Shown here in pieces: positions 12,111-24,523 of a DNA stretch of 64,000 nucleotides (the stretch's first letter is position 1; every line of letters starts with the position of its first letter). The notes under the pieces were generated by a model. The model was given only the letters and a program-made list of their open reading frames with translations. It was not told the origin of the DNA and searched no databases. Both the position numbers and the translations under genes were made by a program. Source of the DNA: Scatophagus argus (lineage: Eukaryota > Chordata > Actinopteri > Scatophagidae); contig NC_058504.1 in the NCBI RefSeq assembly GCF_020382885.2, positions 12,597,019 through 12,661,018 of the forward strand. Reading direction: 5' to 3'.

Positions 12111-12677
12111 GTTTAAATTTTCACCAAAAGTGTAAAAAAAATAATAATAATAATAACATTCCTCGATAAATCGCAAACTACAACATAAGTCGCTCATGTT
12201 CAAATGGACGTTGCATTTTCCTTCGATGTTTTGTTGTCTTTAAGTACACATGCCATCTATTCATAGTAACTTACTCAGGTGTGGTCAAGTTCGGTCAAAC
12301 ACAGCTGAGCCCAGTTAGATATGTATTGAAACAAGCTACTTCATCCTCGTAGACGTTCTAACAGGGAGTAGGCTACAGACAGACAAATACTACAACTAGA
12401 ACCACAGAAAGACAAGACGAGGTACAATTTGATTACAACACTGTAACATTCCCAAAGTGTATGACTGAAATGGAACATAACATGCAGTAATAAAGAGCTG
12501 TGGTTGAGCGCCGCATATTAAGGCAATGAGCTGGAGCCTTCAGCTATATCACAACAATCCAAATGCATAAACACATATCAATGGAATTATCAACTTATTA
12601 TCGTAATTATTAATAATATGAAAACAGTATGGATGAGGACAGAGACATATGTCGTGTCGGTTGTGCCTGAGGAGTGT

Positions 12678-12698
12678 TTCAACAAACTGGACAGAAAC
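12678..12698 (+). promoter_or_regulatory. Decayed NRSE/RE1-like site
   Basis: TTCAACAAACTGGACAGAAA keeps the GGACAG right half and the TTCA start but has lost the CAGCACC core (13 of 21 over 21 bp). Its flanks (gcctgaggagtg before it) resemble those of the intact site at 16577, so it is probably a degenerated orthologue rather than chance. Confidence 0.45.
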
Positions 12699-13521
12699 AC
12701 CTTCCTCATTCGGTCGTTAAAATAAGACAAAAAAATAAACGCTGTGTTGGTCTTTTAGTCTGTATTCTAAGACTTAAATTACAGGAGTTAAAGACAGATT
12801 CATGAATGTTAACACTGACTTAATATTAGACCTAAAACGTTAACCACACATGGTGAGGCGGACTCAGAAAACGGCGCTGTGTTTGAACCAGCTGAGGATA
12901 ATTCAGGATTGAAAGAATTAAAAAGTGAAAGTGAAAAACATATGAGAGACTGGACAAAACGCTTAATTGAGAACTAATTCTGTGGTAACTTTATTCACGC
13001 CAAGAATAATTTAACAAAACGTTTTACGACTATTAAACCATATCCTATGAGGAACATGTTTTCTGCTGGCAAATATCAATTCGAAGCAAGATCCTGGTAA
13101 CTCATGATTCTGTTATATTCTCATCGAATTTATCCCACTGCTGAAAATCCACAAATAGCAACTTAAGAGAAGAAACAAAATGAGCTGAAAATTAAGACCA
13201 GAAAGTATATTGTCAAAAAAATCATATTTAGACGGTATCTGTCAGTAACAAGACCGGAAAAGTATCAACCACGACATGGGGGAAAAGAGCGAAAGATGAT
13301 AGGAATCAGCGAAACACAAACACAAAGTAAAAAGTACCATAATGATGGAAGGCAAACGGCACGTAAAAATTCAGGGACGTCGCTTATAAATACAGAAATC
13401 ACTAGAGAAAATAATATTCATATAATTTCCACATGCTCAAAACACAGTCACGTGCTACAGGCAAACAGACAAGGAAAAGAAAATCAAAAAAGCATTCAAA
13501 AACAATTTAAACGAATCCTAC
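12699..13521. other. Spacer without recognisable gene
   Basis: AT-rich spacer, duplicated at 24524-25346. An open plus-strand frame at 13296-13631 runs antisense into the next exon and has no family features. Nothing else was seen. Confidence 0.5.
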
Positions 13522-15906
13522 CTCTGCAGACGCCTCTAAATCGTCAAAAGGGTCAACAAAGTCACTTGGACTTTTCCTCAGAGTCTGCTCAGCAGGCAGC
13601 GTGCTGTCATTGTAAGACGTCACAAATTTAAAGTCACTGGTTCTTGATCCTGTCGTCAGATATGCGTCATAATTGTACGCACTGCGCAAAGTTCCTGTGC
13701 CGTCAACATCTGCGTAATTAGGAGGGAGATAAGCGCCGGGGATGGCGACTGCTCCATCAAACAACAGTCTGGGCTTTCTCCTGCGACAAAACCTCACACC
13801 GAGGATGATGATGATGAACGTCAGAAAAAACGTGGACACACACACCAGAGCGATAATAAGGTAAGACGTCAGTTTGGAATTCTTCTCCTCGTAAGAAATA
13901 TCCTTCAGTTCGGGCACCTCAGCCAAGTTGTCAGAAATCAGTAAATACATGGAACAGGTGGCAGACAGAGAGGGCTGGCCGTTATCTTTCACTGCCACAA
14001 TAAGGTTCTGTTTCATGCTGTCAGATTCAGAAATGTCCCGCTGTGTCCTGATCTCTCCGCTGTGGACACCAATAGTGAAAAGTCCCGGATCAGTGGACTT
14101 CACTATATGATAGGACAGCCAGGCGTTCTGGCCGGAGTCCGCGTCCACCGCGATCACTTTGGACACCACAGAGCCTCCGTGGGCAGCTTTGGGGACCAGT
14201 TCCGTCATGAACGAGTTGCCCTCCGGGGCGGGGTACAGGATCTGAGGACAGTTGTCATTCACATCCGATATGAACACACTGACGGTCACGTTGCTGCTCA
14301 GCGGAGGAGAACCGTTGTCTCGGGCCATCACGTGGACTTTAAAACTCCTCAACTGCTCATAATCAAACGACCTCACAGCGTGGATCACCCCCGTGTCTCC
14401 GTTCACAGACACGTAGGAGGACACCGGGGCACCGTTCACCTCACCGGCTAACAGAGAATAAATCACTGTACCGTTCTGTCTCCAGTCGGGGTCTCGAGCA
14501 CTCACGGAACATAAAGTGGAGCCTGGTTTGTTATTTTCACTCGCATATGCGCTGTACGACTGCTCCTCAAACACAGGTGGGTTGTCGTTGATGTCTGCTA
14601 CAGATAACTGAACAGTTTTAGACGAGGACAGAGGTGGAGAGCCCTCGTCAGTGGCACTGATTGTAATGTTGTAATCAGACACCACTTCACGGTCCAGCTG
14701 TCCTGTGCTCACCAGAGAATAATAGTTTTTAATGGAAGGAACCAACTTAAAAGGGACGTTTTGCTGAATGGAGCAGCGGACCTGTCCGTTGGTCTCAGAG
14801 TCTCTGTCCTGTACGTTAATGATGCCCACCTCTGTACCAGGTGACACGTTCTCAGGTATGGGGTCAGTCAGTGATTTCAGATAGATCATGGGAGCGTTGT
14901 CATTCACATCAGTAACATCTATTATAACTTTGGCATACGAAGTTAACCCCAAACCATCTTTAGCCTTCACTCTCATCTCAAAGGAACTCCTTTCCTCAAA
15001 GTCAATCACTCCTGTTACTCTAATTACTCCCGTTTTAGGATCAATAGAGAAAACATTTACGTCGTCATCAGACACGTGGCCAAAATGATACGTCACATCT
15101 CCATTCACTCCTTCATCTGCGTCTGTAGCACTAACATGAATCACTGTGGTATCTACAGGAGAGTTTTCTGGCAGACTGGCCTTATAAACGGCCTGGCTGA
15201 ACACTGGGGCGTTATCATTAGCATCCAGCACAGTAACGTGTATGACCACAGTACCTGATCTCTGAGGAGAGCCGCCATCTAAAGCTGTCAGGAGCAAATT
15301 AAGCTCTTTCTGTTTCTCTCGATCCAGTTTATTTTCCAGTACGAGTTCAACCTTGTTGCTGTCAACAGCGAGAATAAAGTTGTCGTTCTTCTGAAGGTTG
15401 TACCTTTGAACCGCATTTTGACCAATATCTGCGTCATGGGCCTCCTCGATGGAGAAGCGATTACCCTTTTCTGCCGACTCCCTTATTTCCATTTCAATCA
15501 AGTTGTCGTTGAATTGCGGCGAGTTGTCGTTGACATCTTGAATATGAAGACTTAATCGATGAAGCTCCAATGGATTTTCTAACACCAGATCTACCTTCAC
15601 AACACACGACGGTTTCTTGCCGCACAGGCTTTCTCTGTCTGTTCTCTCCGATGTGATCAAATCCCCCGTTCTCAGATTAATGTCACAGTAACGCTTCTGA
15701 GCTCCCTCAAAATCAACACGGGCCTTTCGGGAGGACAAAGTCCTCACATCAAGACCGAGATCTTTGGCGATATTTCCAATGACAGAGTCGCGTTTCATCT
15801 CTTCTGGGACAGAATAACTCAGGTCTCCATTAACGAGGTGCAGCCTTACAATAAAGAAAACGAAGCAAAAGATCGGACGGAGCGCTGAGAATCCTTTGTC
15901 TCCCAT
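13522..15906 (-). CDS. pcdhg: Gamma-type protocadherin variable exon (exon 'E', copy 1)
   Basis: 795 codons from the ATG at 15904-15906 ([18 protein letters not shown]) to the donor GAG|GTAGGA at 13520-13522. Signal peptide, six EC repeats, helix and tail are as in the paralogues. Private residues: QFNDNL just after the EC1-EC2 linker (others KFRESL), ENKLDRE in EC2, VKAKDG in EC3, Ser in TSYNDSTL, and the tail end [12 protein letters not shown]. Identical in protein to the duplicate exon at 25347-27731. Its promoter and 5' UTR align closely with those of exon C, which suggests C and E are older tandem duplicates. Confidence 0.96.
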
Positions 15907-16086
15907 CCTGACACAAAAAGGCTCCTCAGCTCATACAATTTATGTTTCCCAAGACGGAAAAAAACAGAAGCCCGGCAAAAGTACTTGATAATCCAACACT
16001 TCTCAGAATTGTGCACGATGAAATAGCTCAGAAATGGAACCGTTTCTCTATAAAACTCTGAAATTGAGACCGAGGTAGTACGAACA

Positions 16087-16140
16087 GCAGTGGGTGGAGA
16101 ATGTCCGTTTTCTGTCAGCCAACAGCGACACCATGAGCCC
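16087..16140 (-). promoter_or_regulatory. Variable-exon promoter: CSE plus CCACCC box
   Basis: The minus strand carries CATGGTGTCGCTGTTGGCTG (core 16124-16127) with the CCACCC box at 16092-16097. Spacing is 32 bp, about 5 bp shorter than in the C and D promoters, owing to a small deletion after the box. It lies 185-230 bp upstream of the ATG. Confidence 0.85.
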
Positions 16141-16576
16141 ACTTTTTAAACTTTCACATACAAATGTAAAAACCATGTTCAAAAGAAACATGCTTCACAA
16201 ATGCCCCAAAATGTCAAAGCACATCCCTCACATTCACATTAACTGTGCATGTGTCCTATTTTCATTTTCATTTATTTATTTGTTTTTAACTGTTCTTAAA
16301 ATACATTCGAAATCTCGTCATTGTAATTGGTTAAGGTGTGGTCAAGTTCAGCCCAGCACAGGTGAGCCTAATGATATTTGGATTCTGTTACTTTATCTTT
16401 CTAAAAGTTACAAAAGGGAGACGGTTACAGATCAACAACATCAATGGCATTTTTATTATTAGTATGAATCGTATAAGTATTACTCGTATTATTATTCTGA
16501 TTAAAAATCTGAATAGCATGAATGAGGATAAGGAGACATCTGTCTTTGCATCTGTACCTGAGTGACTGAGGAGCAT

Positions 16577-16597
16577 TTCAGCACCATGGACAGATAC
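16577..16597 (+). promoter_or_regulatory. NRSE/RE1-like site
   Basis: TTCAGCACCATGGACAGATA: 17 of 21 consensus positions over 21 bp, both half-sites intact, 671 bp upstream of the ATG at 15906. Confidence 0.75.
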
Positions 16598-17441
16598 AAC
16601 ATCAGACATGACAGGATTGACAGGACAGAAACAGAACGCTGTTTCATTCTCTGAGTTTTCTCATGCACAGCTAACGACAGAGACAGTTTAACAAAATAAT
16701 AATAATAATGATAATAATACTGACATACTCAGAAATCTAAACTGCAGTCCACCTAGTTAGAACTCGGACCTATGCCTGTATAACCGACGATTAGCGACAC
16801 ATGCTGATGACGGAAAAAGTAGACTGCTGCGAACACTGGAAAAGTTTAATACGTCGAAGAAGGCTCGATTTTAGCAACGTAAGTCTGTAACTACCTCTTT
16901 CATAACTATATATTTTGTTGATAAAAATTGTGACTAACTACACACGTGGCCATAAGGCCCAGGTTGTCTGCTGGAAAAGATCATAGTGAAGAAATTCTTT
17001 CATTTTTGTTTTGTATGCAGCTAATACCTTCCATATGCTAAAATAGCAACTTCATGAAAAAAAACTGTCATACATAATTTATTTTGTCAAGGAATCACTG
17101 ACAAATTTCATCTTTCTGACATAAAACCAGGGGGGAGGAAACACAAAACCTGCACGTCTTGACAAGAAGTTGAATTAAGAAACACATGTATCACTAAAAG
17201 GAGGTGAAATGAGCCTCACTGTTTTGAAAGAAAATGCAAAATATGCAAACATTCACTGAGGAAATCTGCGAAGGAAAAGGCGACCAAAAGAGGAGGTCTC
17301 TCTTGTGCAAACAGTTCACTTTAACAACCGCAAAAAGTGAAAATTTTGAAAACACCAAAACAAGCTGCAACCAAACATAAGGACTCGATAAACAAGTCAA
17401 AAAAGCATCGTGATCAGTGAAGCACGTTAAAGGGATCCTAC
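16598..17441. other. Spacer without recognisable gene
   Basis: AT-rich spacer with a short ATA/AAT microrepeat near 16694-16720. It is duplicated at 28423-29266. No gene or promoter core was seen. Confidence 0.5.
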
Positions 17442-19826
17442 CTCTGCAGACGCCTCTAAATCTTCAAAAGGATCAGCAAAGTCACTTGGACTTTTCCTCA
17501 GAGTCTGCTCAGCAGGCAGCGTGCTGTCATTGTAAGACGTCACAAACTTAAAGTCACTGGTTCTTGATCCTGTCGTCAGATATGCGTCATAATTGTACGC
17601 ACTGCGCAAAGTTCCTGTGCCGTCAACATCTGCGTAATTAGGAGGGAGATAAGCGCCGGGGATGGCGACTGCTCCATCAAACAACAGTCTGGGCTTTCTC
17701 CTGCGACAAAACCTCACACCCAGGATGATGATGATGAACGTCAGAAAAAACGTGGACACACACACCAGAGCGATAATAAGGTAAGACGTCAGTTTGGAAT
17801 TCTTCTCCTCGTAAGAAATATCCTTCAGTTCGGGCACCTCAGCCAAGTTGTCAGAAATCAGTAAATACATGGAACAGGTGGCAGACAGAGAGGGCTGGCC
17901 GTTATCTTTCACCGCCACAATAAGGTTCTGTTTCATGCTGTCAGATTCAGAAATGTCCCGCTGAGTCCTGATCTCTCCGCTGTGGACACCAATAGTGAAA
18001 AGTCCCGGATCAGTGGACTTCACGATATGATAGGACAGCCAGGCGTTCTGGCCGGAGTCCGCGTCCACCGCGATCACTTTGGACACCACAGAGCCTCCGT
18101 GGGCAGCTTTGGGGACCAGCTCGGTCATGAACGAGTTGCCCTCCGGGGCGGGGTACAGGATCTGAGGACAGTTGTCATTCACATCCGATATGAACACACT
18201 GACGGTCACGTTGCTGCTCAGCGGAGGAGAACCGTTGTCTCGGGCCATCACGTGGACTTTAAAACTCCTCAACTGCTCATAATCAAACGACCTCACAGCG
18301 TGGATCACCCCCGTGTCTCCGTTCACAGACACGTAGGAGGACACCGGGGCACCGTTCACCTCACCGGCCAACAGAGAATAAATCACTGTACCGTTCTGTC
18401 TCCAGTCGGGGTCTCGAGCACTCACGGAACATAAAGTGGAGCCAGGTTTGTTATTTTCACTCACATATGCGCTGTACGACTGCTCCTCAAACACAGGTGG
18501 GTTGTCGTTGATGTCTGCTACAGATAACTGAACAGTTTTAGACGAGGACAGAGGTGGAGAGCCCTCGTCGGTGGCACTGATTGTAATGTTGTAATCAGAC
18601 ACCACTTCACGGTCCAGCTGTCCTGTGCTCACCAGAGAATAATAGTTTTTAATAGAAGGAACCAACTTAAAAGGCACGTTTTGCTGAATGGAGCAGCGGA
18701 CCTGTCCGTTGGTCTCAGAGTCTCTGTCCTGCACGTTAATGATGCCCACCTCTGTACCAGGTGACACGTTCTCAGGTATGGGGTCAGTCAGTGATTTCAG
18801 ATAGATCACGGGAGCGTTGTCATTCACATCAGTAACATCTATTATAACATTAGCATACGAAGTTAACCCTAAACCATCTTTAGCTTCCACTTTAATTTCA
18901 AAGGAACTCCTTTCCTCAAAGTCAATCACTCGTGTTACTCTAATTTCTCCCGTTTTTGGATCAATAGAGAAAAAATTAACTTCTTCATCAGACACGTGGC
19001 CAAAATGATACGTCACATCTCCATTCACTCCTTCATCTGCGTCTGTAGCACTAACATGAATCACTGTGGTATCTGCAGGAGAGTTTTCTGGCAGACTGGC
19101 CTTATAAACGGCCTGGCTGAACACTGGGGCGTTATCATTAGCATCCAGCACAGTAACGTGTATGACCACAGTACCTGATCTCTGAGGAGAGCCGCCATCT
19201 AAAGCTGTCAGGAGCAAATTAAGCTCTTTTTGTTTCTCTCGATCCAGTGTATTTTCCAGTACGAGTTCAACCTTGTTGCTGTCAACAGCGAGAATAAAGT
19301 TGTCGTTCTTCTGAAGGTTGTACCTTTGAACCGCATTTTGACCAATATCTGCGTCATGGGCCTCCTCGATGGAGAAGCGATTACCCTTATCTGCCGACTC
19401 ACTTATTTCCATTTCAATCAAACTTTCTCTGAATTTTGGCGAGTTGTCGTTGACATCTTGAATATGAAGACTTAATCGATGAAGCTCCAATGGATTTTCT
19501 AACACCAGATCTACCTTCACAACACACGACGGTTTCTTGCCGCACAGGCTTTCTCTGTCTGTTCTCTCCGATGTGATCAAATCCCCCGTTCTCAGATTAA
19601 TGTCACAGTAACGCTTCTGACTTCCCTCAAAATCAACACGGGCCTTTCGGGAGGACAAAGTCCTCACATCAAGACCGAGATCTTTGGCGATATTTCCAAT
19701 GACAGAATCGCGTTTCATCTCTTCTGGGACAGAATAACTCAGGTCTCCATTAACGAGGTGCAGCGCTACAATAAAGAAAGCGAAGCAAACGCTCATACGG
19801 AGCGCTGAGAATCCTTTGTCTCCCAT
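17442..19826 (-). CDS. pcdhg: Gamma-type protocadherin variable exon, duplication-junction chimera (exon 'F')
   Basis: 795 codons, ATG at 19824-19826, donor GAG|GTAGGA at 17440-17442; reading frame intact. Codons 1 to about 275 (signal peptide, EC1, EC2, first third of EC3) are identical to the exon at 5617-8001: [27 protein letters not shown]. From about codon 281 on ([36 protein letters not shown]) the sequence is identical to the exon at 29267-31651, including its tail [12 protein letters not shown]. The switch falls at FGHVSD (275-280). Since trans recognition in clustered protocadherins pairs EC1 with EC4 and EC2 with EC3, the hybrid may have its own specificity. It keeps promoter and NRSE copies of the C type. 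Confidence 0.96.
18985..19004. other. Unequal crossing-over junction of the 11.8-kb duplication
   Basis: 20-bp interval identical in the exons at 5617-8001 (7160-7179), 17442-19826 and 29267-31651 (30810-30829). To its left the middle exon carries the variants of the third exon. To its right it carries those of the first. The crossover therefore lies within or at the edge of this interval. Confidence 0.9.
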
Positions 19827-20005
19827 CCTGACACAAAAAGGCTCCTCAGCTTGTACGACTTATCTTTCACAGGACGAAAACAACAAATGCTCAGCAAAAA
19901 ATACTTGATAATCCAACACTTATCAGAACTGTGCACGATGAAATAGCTCGGAAATGGAACCGTTTCTCTGTAAAATCTGCAACTGAGATCTGTGTAGTAC
20001 GAACA

Positions 20006-20065
20006 GCAGTGGGTGGAGTGGAGAATGTCCGTTTTCTGTCAGCCAACAGCGACACCAAGAGCCCT
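20006..20065 (-). promoter_or_regulatory. Variable-exon promoter: CSE plus CCACCC box
   Basis: Duplicate of the promoter at 8181-8240, with the CGCT core at 20048-20051 and the CCACCC box at 20011-20016. It drives the chimeric exon F. Confidence 0.85.
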
Positions 20066-20439
20066 CCTTTTACTTTTTCACATGAACTTGAAAAAACATT
20101 CAGAACAAACTCTCAAATCACACAGGAAAATAATTTCTTCGAGTTAAAACGAACTGTCCATGTATCTTGCATGATTTGGAGTAGTCCTTAAAAACACTCG
20201 CTGTCTATTAATTGTATTGCCTCAGGTGTAAAGAAGTTCAGCCCAGCACAGCTGAGCCCAATGAAATTTGGTTTAAGATTACGTTACTTCAGCTTTCTGA
20301 AAGTTGCAAAAGGAAAGGGGGCACAAAGAGACAGTATATGTGAACGAAAATCTTATCCTACAGTTATTAAAATGCAACCAGGATCAATGAAGAGAAAGAT
20401 ATCTCTCGATGAGAATGTGCCACAGTGCCAGAAGAGCAT

Positions 20440-20460
20440 TTCAGCACCATGGACAGATAA
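20440..20460 (+). promoter_or_regulatory. NRSE/RE1-like site
   Basis: Exact duplicate of the site at 8615-8635, both half-sites intact, 614 bp upstream of the exon F ATG. Confidence 0.75.
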
Positions 20461-21318
20461 ACCTTGAGATTTCAAAGGACTGACGGGACAAAAACACTGA
20501 CCTCTGTCTTGTTGTCGAAGCTTTCTTATGCACAGTAATGACAGCTACAGTTTCACAAAAAAATAATGACAAACTCTTTGACCTAAAAATTTACCCACCT
20601 GCGTTAGAACGCTGAGCTGGGTTTGCCCAAGTCATGATTAATGACACATGTTGATGATGGAAAAAAGTGGCTTACTGGTAACAATGGAAAAGTTAAAATC
20701 ATTATGAAATACATCGAAAAAGGCTTGACTAAAGCAAAGTAATTCTGTGTTAACTTCTTGCATCACAACATTTGGTTGATAAAAATGTTATTGCAACTAT
20801 GTACTTGGCCACGGGGCAAAGGAATTGTGCTGGCCAAGATCAGCTGGAGCAAGTCTTTCAATGCGAATGACGTTGCATTTTAAAAATCTTATCAGCTCGA
20901 CTTAAAAATAAAATTCTGAAATACCACCTTTATGAAAAAAACAGTGTTATATTTACGGATTGTATTTGTCAAGGAATCGTTTACAAACTTAGTCGTTAAG
21001 AGAAAAATCCCCCAAAAAATTCAACCAAAGGAGCAAATATGTTGACTAGAAGTTGAAGTATAAACAAGACAGTAATGAGTCGTGCAATTTTTAAAGAACT
21101 TGTCAATGACAAGATGTGACGATTAACTGAACAAATCCACAAAGGAATAAGCGACAATATCAAGGGGTTAGTCTTGTTCTAATAATTCACTTGAACAACA
21201 ACGGCAACGTGAAAATTTCGAAAACACCAACGCAAGCTGCTGCCAAACATGAAAAAAACGATTCATTTAACAAACAAAAATGCATTGTGGCCAGTGACTT
21301 TATTTAAAGGGATCCTAC
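20461..21318. other. Spacer, duplicate of 8636-9493
   Basis: No gene seen. Identical to the copy-1 spacer wherever I compared them. Confidence 0.55.
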
Positions 21319-23703
21319 CTCTGCAGACGCCTCTAAATCTTCAAAAGGATCAGCAAAGTCACTTGGACTTTTCCTCAGAGTCTGCTCAGCAGGCAGCGTG
21401 TTGTCATTGTAAGACGTCACAAACTTAAAGTCACTGGTTCTTGATCCTGTCGTCAGATATGCGTCATAATTGTAAGCGCTGCGCAAAGTTCCTGTGCCGT
21501 CAACATCTGCGTAATTAGGAGGGAGATAAGCGCCGGGGATGGCGACTGCTCCATCAAACAACAGTCTGGGCTTTCTCCTGCGACAAAACCTCACACCCAG
21601 GAAGATGATGATGAACGTCAGAAAAAACGTGGACACACACACCAGAGCGATAATAAGGTAAGACGTCAGTTTGGAATTCTTCTCCTCGTAAGAAATATCC
21701 TTCAGTTCGGGCACCTCAGCCAAGTTGTCAGAAATCAGTAAATACATGGAACAGGTGGCAGACAGAGAGGGCTGGCCGTTATCTTTCACTGCCACAATAA
21801 GGTTCTGTTTCATGCTGTCAGATTCAGAAATGTCCCGCTGTGTCCTGATCTCTCCGCTGTGGACACCAATAGTGAAAAGTCCCGGATCAGTGGACTTCAC
21901 GATATGATAAGACAGCCAGGCGTTCTGGCCGGAGTCCGCGTCCACCGCGATCACTTTGGACACCACAGAGCCTCCGTGGGCAGCTTTGGGGACCAGCTCC
22001 GTCATGAACGAGTTGCCCTCCGGGGCGGGGTACAGGATCTGAGGACAGTTGTCATTCACATCCGATATGAACACACTGACGGTCACGTTGCTGCTCAGCG
22101 GAGGAGAACCGTTGTCTCGGGCCATCACGTGGACTTTAAAACTCCTCAACTGCTCATAATCAAACGACCTCACAGCGTGGATCACCCCCGTGTCTCCGTT
22201 CACAGACACGTAGGAGGACACCGGGACACCGTTCACCTCACCGGCCAACAGAGAATAAATCACTGTACCGTTCTGTCTCCAGTCGGGGTCTCGAGCACTC
22301 ACGGAACATAAAGTGGAGCCTGGTTTGTTATTTTCACTCACATATGCGCTGTACGACTGCTCCTCAAACACAGGTGGGTTGTCGTTGATGTCTGCTACAG
22401 ATAACTGAACAGTTTTAGACGAGGACAGAGGTGGAGAGCCCTCGTCGGTGGCACTGATTGTAATGTTGTAATCAGACACCACTTCACGGTCCAGCTGTCC
22501 TGTGCTCACCAGAGAATAATAGTTTTTAATAGAAGGAACCAACTTAAAAGGGACGTTTTGCTGAATGGAGCAGCGGACCTGTCCGTTGGTCTCAGAGTCT
22601 CTGTCCTGCACGTTAATGATGCCCACCTCTGTACCAGGTGACACGTTCTCAGGTATGGGGTCAGTCAGTGATTTCAGATAGATCATGGGAGCGTTGTCAT
22701 TCACATCAGTAACATCTATTATAACTTTGGCATACGAAGTTAACCCCAAACCATCTTTAGCTTGCACTCTCATCTCAAAGGAACTCCTTTCCTCAAAGTC
22801 AATCACTCCTGTTACTCTAATTACTCCCGTTTTTGGATCAATAGAGAAAACATTTACGTCGTCATCAGACACGTGGCCAAAATGATACGTCACATCTCCA
22901 TTCACTCCTTCATCTGCGTCTGTAGCACTAACATGAATCACTGTGGTATCTACAGGAGAGTTTTCTGGCAGACTGGCCTTATAAACGGCCTGGCTGAACA
23001 CTGGGGCGTTATCATTAGCATCCAGCACAGTAACGTGTATGACCACAGTACCTGATCTCTGAGGAGAGCCGCCATCTAAAGCTGTCAGGAGCAAATTAAG
23101 CTCTTTCTGTTTCTCTCGATCCAGTTTCTGTTCCAGTACGAGTTCAACCTTGTTGCTGTCAACAGCGAGAATAAAGTTGTCGTTCTTCTGAAGGTTGTAC
23201 CGTTGAACCGCATTTTGGCCAATATCTGCGTCATGGGCCTCCTCGATGGAGAAGCGATTACCTTTTTCAGCTGACTCCCTTATTTCCATTTCAATCAAAC
23301 TTTCTCTGAATTTTGGCGAGTTGTCGTTGACATCTTGAATATGAAGACTTAGTCGATGAAGCTCCAATGGATTTTCTAACACCAGATCTACCTTCACAAC
23401 ACACGACGGTTTCTTGCCGCACAGGCTTTCTCTGTCTGTTCTCTCCGATGTGATCAAATCCCCCGTTCTCAGATTAATGTCACAGTAACGCTTCTGAGCT
23501 CCCTCAAAATCAACACGGGCCTTTCGGGAGGACAAAGTCCTCACATCAAGACCGAGGTCTTTGGCGATATTTCCAATGACAGAGTCGCGTTTCATCTCTT
23601 CTGGGACAGAATAACTCAGGTCTCCATTAACGAGGTGCAGCCTTACAATGAAGAAAACGAAGCAAACGCTCGTACGGAGCGCTGAGAATCCTTTGTCTCC
23701 CAT
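21319..23703 (-). CDS. pcdhg: Gamma-type protocadherin variable exon (exon 'G', duplicate of D)
   Basis: 795 codons, ATG at 23701-23703, donor GAG|GTAGGA at 21317-21319. The translation is identical to the exon at 9494-11878, including EQKLDRE, DNAPMI, NGVPVSS and IIIFLGV. The shared promoter and decayed NRSE are also copied. Because the protein is the same, it adds no new recognition identity but adds a second promoter for the D isoform. It could be a true recent paralogue or an assembly duplicate. Confidence 0.94.
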
Positions 23704-23875
23704 CCTGACACAAAAAAACACTTCAGCTCGTACAACTTATCCTCCCAGGAAGAAAAAATAGAATCTCAGCAAAACATTCAATAATCCGACATTTGTCGAT
23801 AGCGCATACGGTGAAATAGGTTGTAAATTGAACCGTGTTTCCGGAAAATCTGCAACTGATATTGATGTAGAACAG

Positions 23876-23935
23876 CCGTGGGTGGAGTGGTGAGTGTCTG
23901 TTTTCTCTCAGCCAACAGCGACACCATGAGCCCGA
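23876..23935 (-). promoter_or_regulatory. Variable-exon promoter: CSE plus CCACCC box
   Basis: Duplicate of 12051-12110, with the CGCT core at 23917-23920 and the CCACCC box at 23880-23885. Confidence 0.85.
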
Positions 23936-24502
23936 GTTTAAATTTTCACCAAAAGTGTAAAAAAAATAATAATAATAATAACATTCCTCGATAAATCGCA
24001 AACTACAACATAAGTCGCTCATGTTCAAATGGACGTTGCATTTTCCTTCGATGTTTTGTTGTCTTTAAGTACACATGCCATCTATTCATAGTAACTTACT
24101 CAGGTGTGGTCAAGTTCGGTCAAACACAGCTGAGCCCAGTTAGATATGTATTGAAACAAGCTACTTCATCCTCGTAGACGTTCTAACAGGGAGTAGGCTA
24201 CAGACAGACAAATACTACAACTAGAACCACAGAAAGACAAGACGAGGTACAATTTGATTACAACACTGTAACATTCCCAAAGTGTATGACTGAAATGGAA
24301 CATAACATGCAGTAATAAAGAGCTGTGGTTGAGCGCCGCATATTAAGGCAATGAGCTGGAGCCTTCAGCTATATCACAACAATCCAAATGCATAAACACA
24401 TATCAATGGAATTATCAACTTATTATCGTAATTATTAATAATATGAAAACAGTATGGATGAGGACAGAGACATATGTCGTGTCGGTTGTGCCTGAGGAGT
24501 GT

Positions 24503-24523
24503 TTCAACAAACTGGACAGAAAC
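24503..24523 (+). promoter_or_regulatory. Decayed NRSE/RE1-like site
   Basis: Duplicate of 12678-12698. The right half GGACAG is kept and the CAGCACC core is lost. Confidence 0.45.

Larger units (their letters stand above)
7180..19004. repeat. 11,825-bp tandem segmental duplication, copy 1
   Basis: Copy 1 runs from mid-EC3 of the exon at 5617-8001 to mid-EC3 of the exon at 17442-19826. It contains two complete exons (9494-11878 and 13522-15906). Every landmark I compared (coding starts, stops, spacers, promoters, NRSEs) recurs exactly 11,825 bp further on, so there is no net indel. Spot comparison of spacers showed no substitution. The breakpoint cannot be placed better than the 20-bp identity shared by all three exons (7160-7179, 18985-19004, 30810-30829). 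Confidence 0.93.

Noticed and set aside
13296-13631. 111-codon plus-strand frame (duplicated at 25121-25456)
   Set aside because: Runs antisense into a coding exon, lysine/glutamine-rich from AT-rich DNA, no family features.
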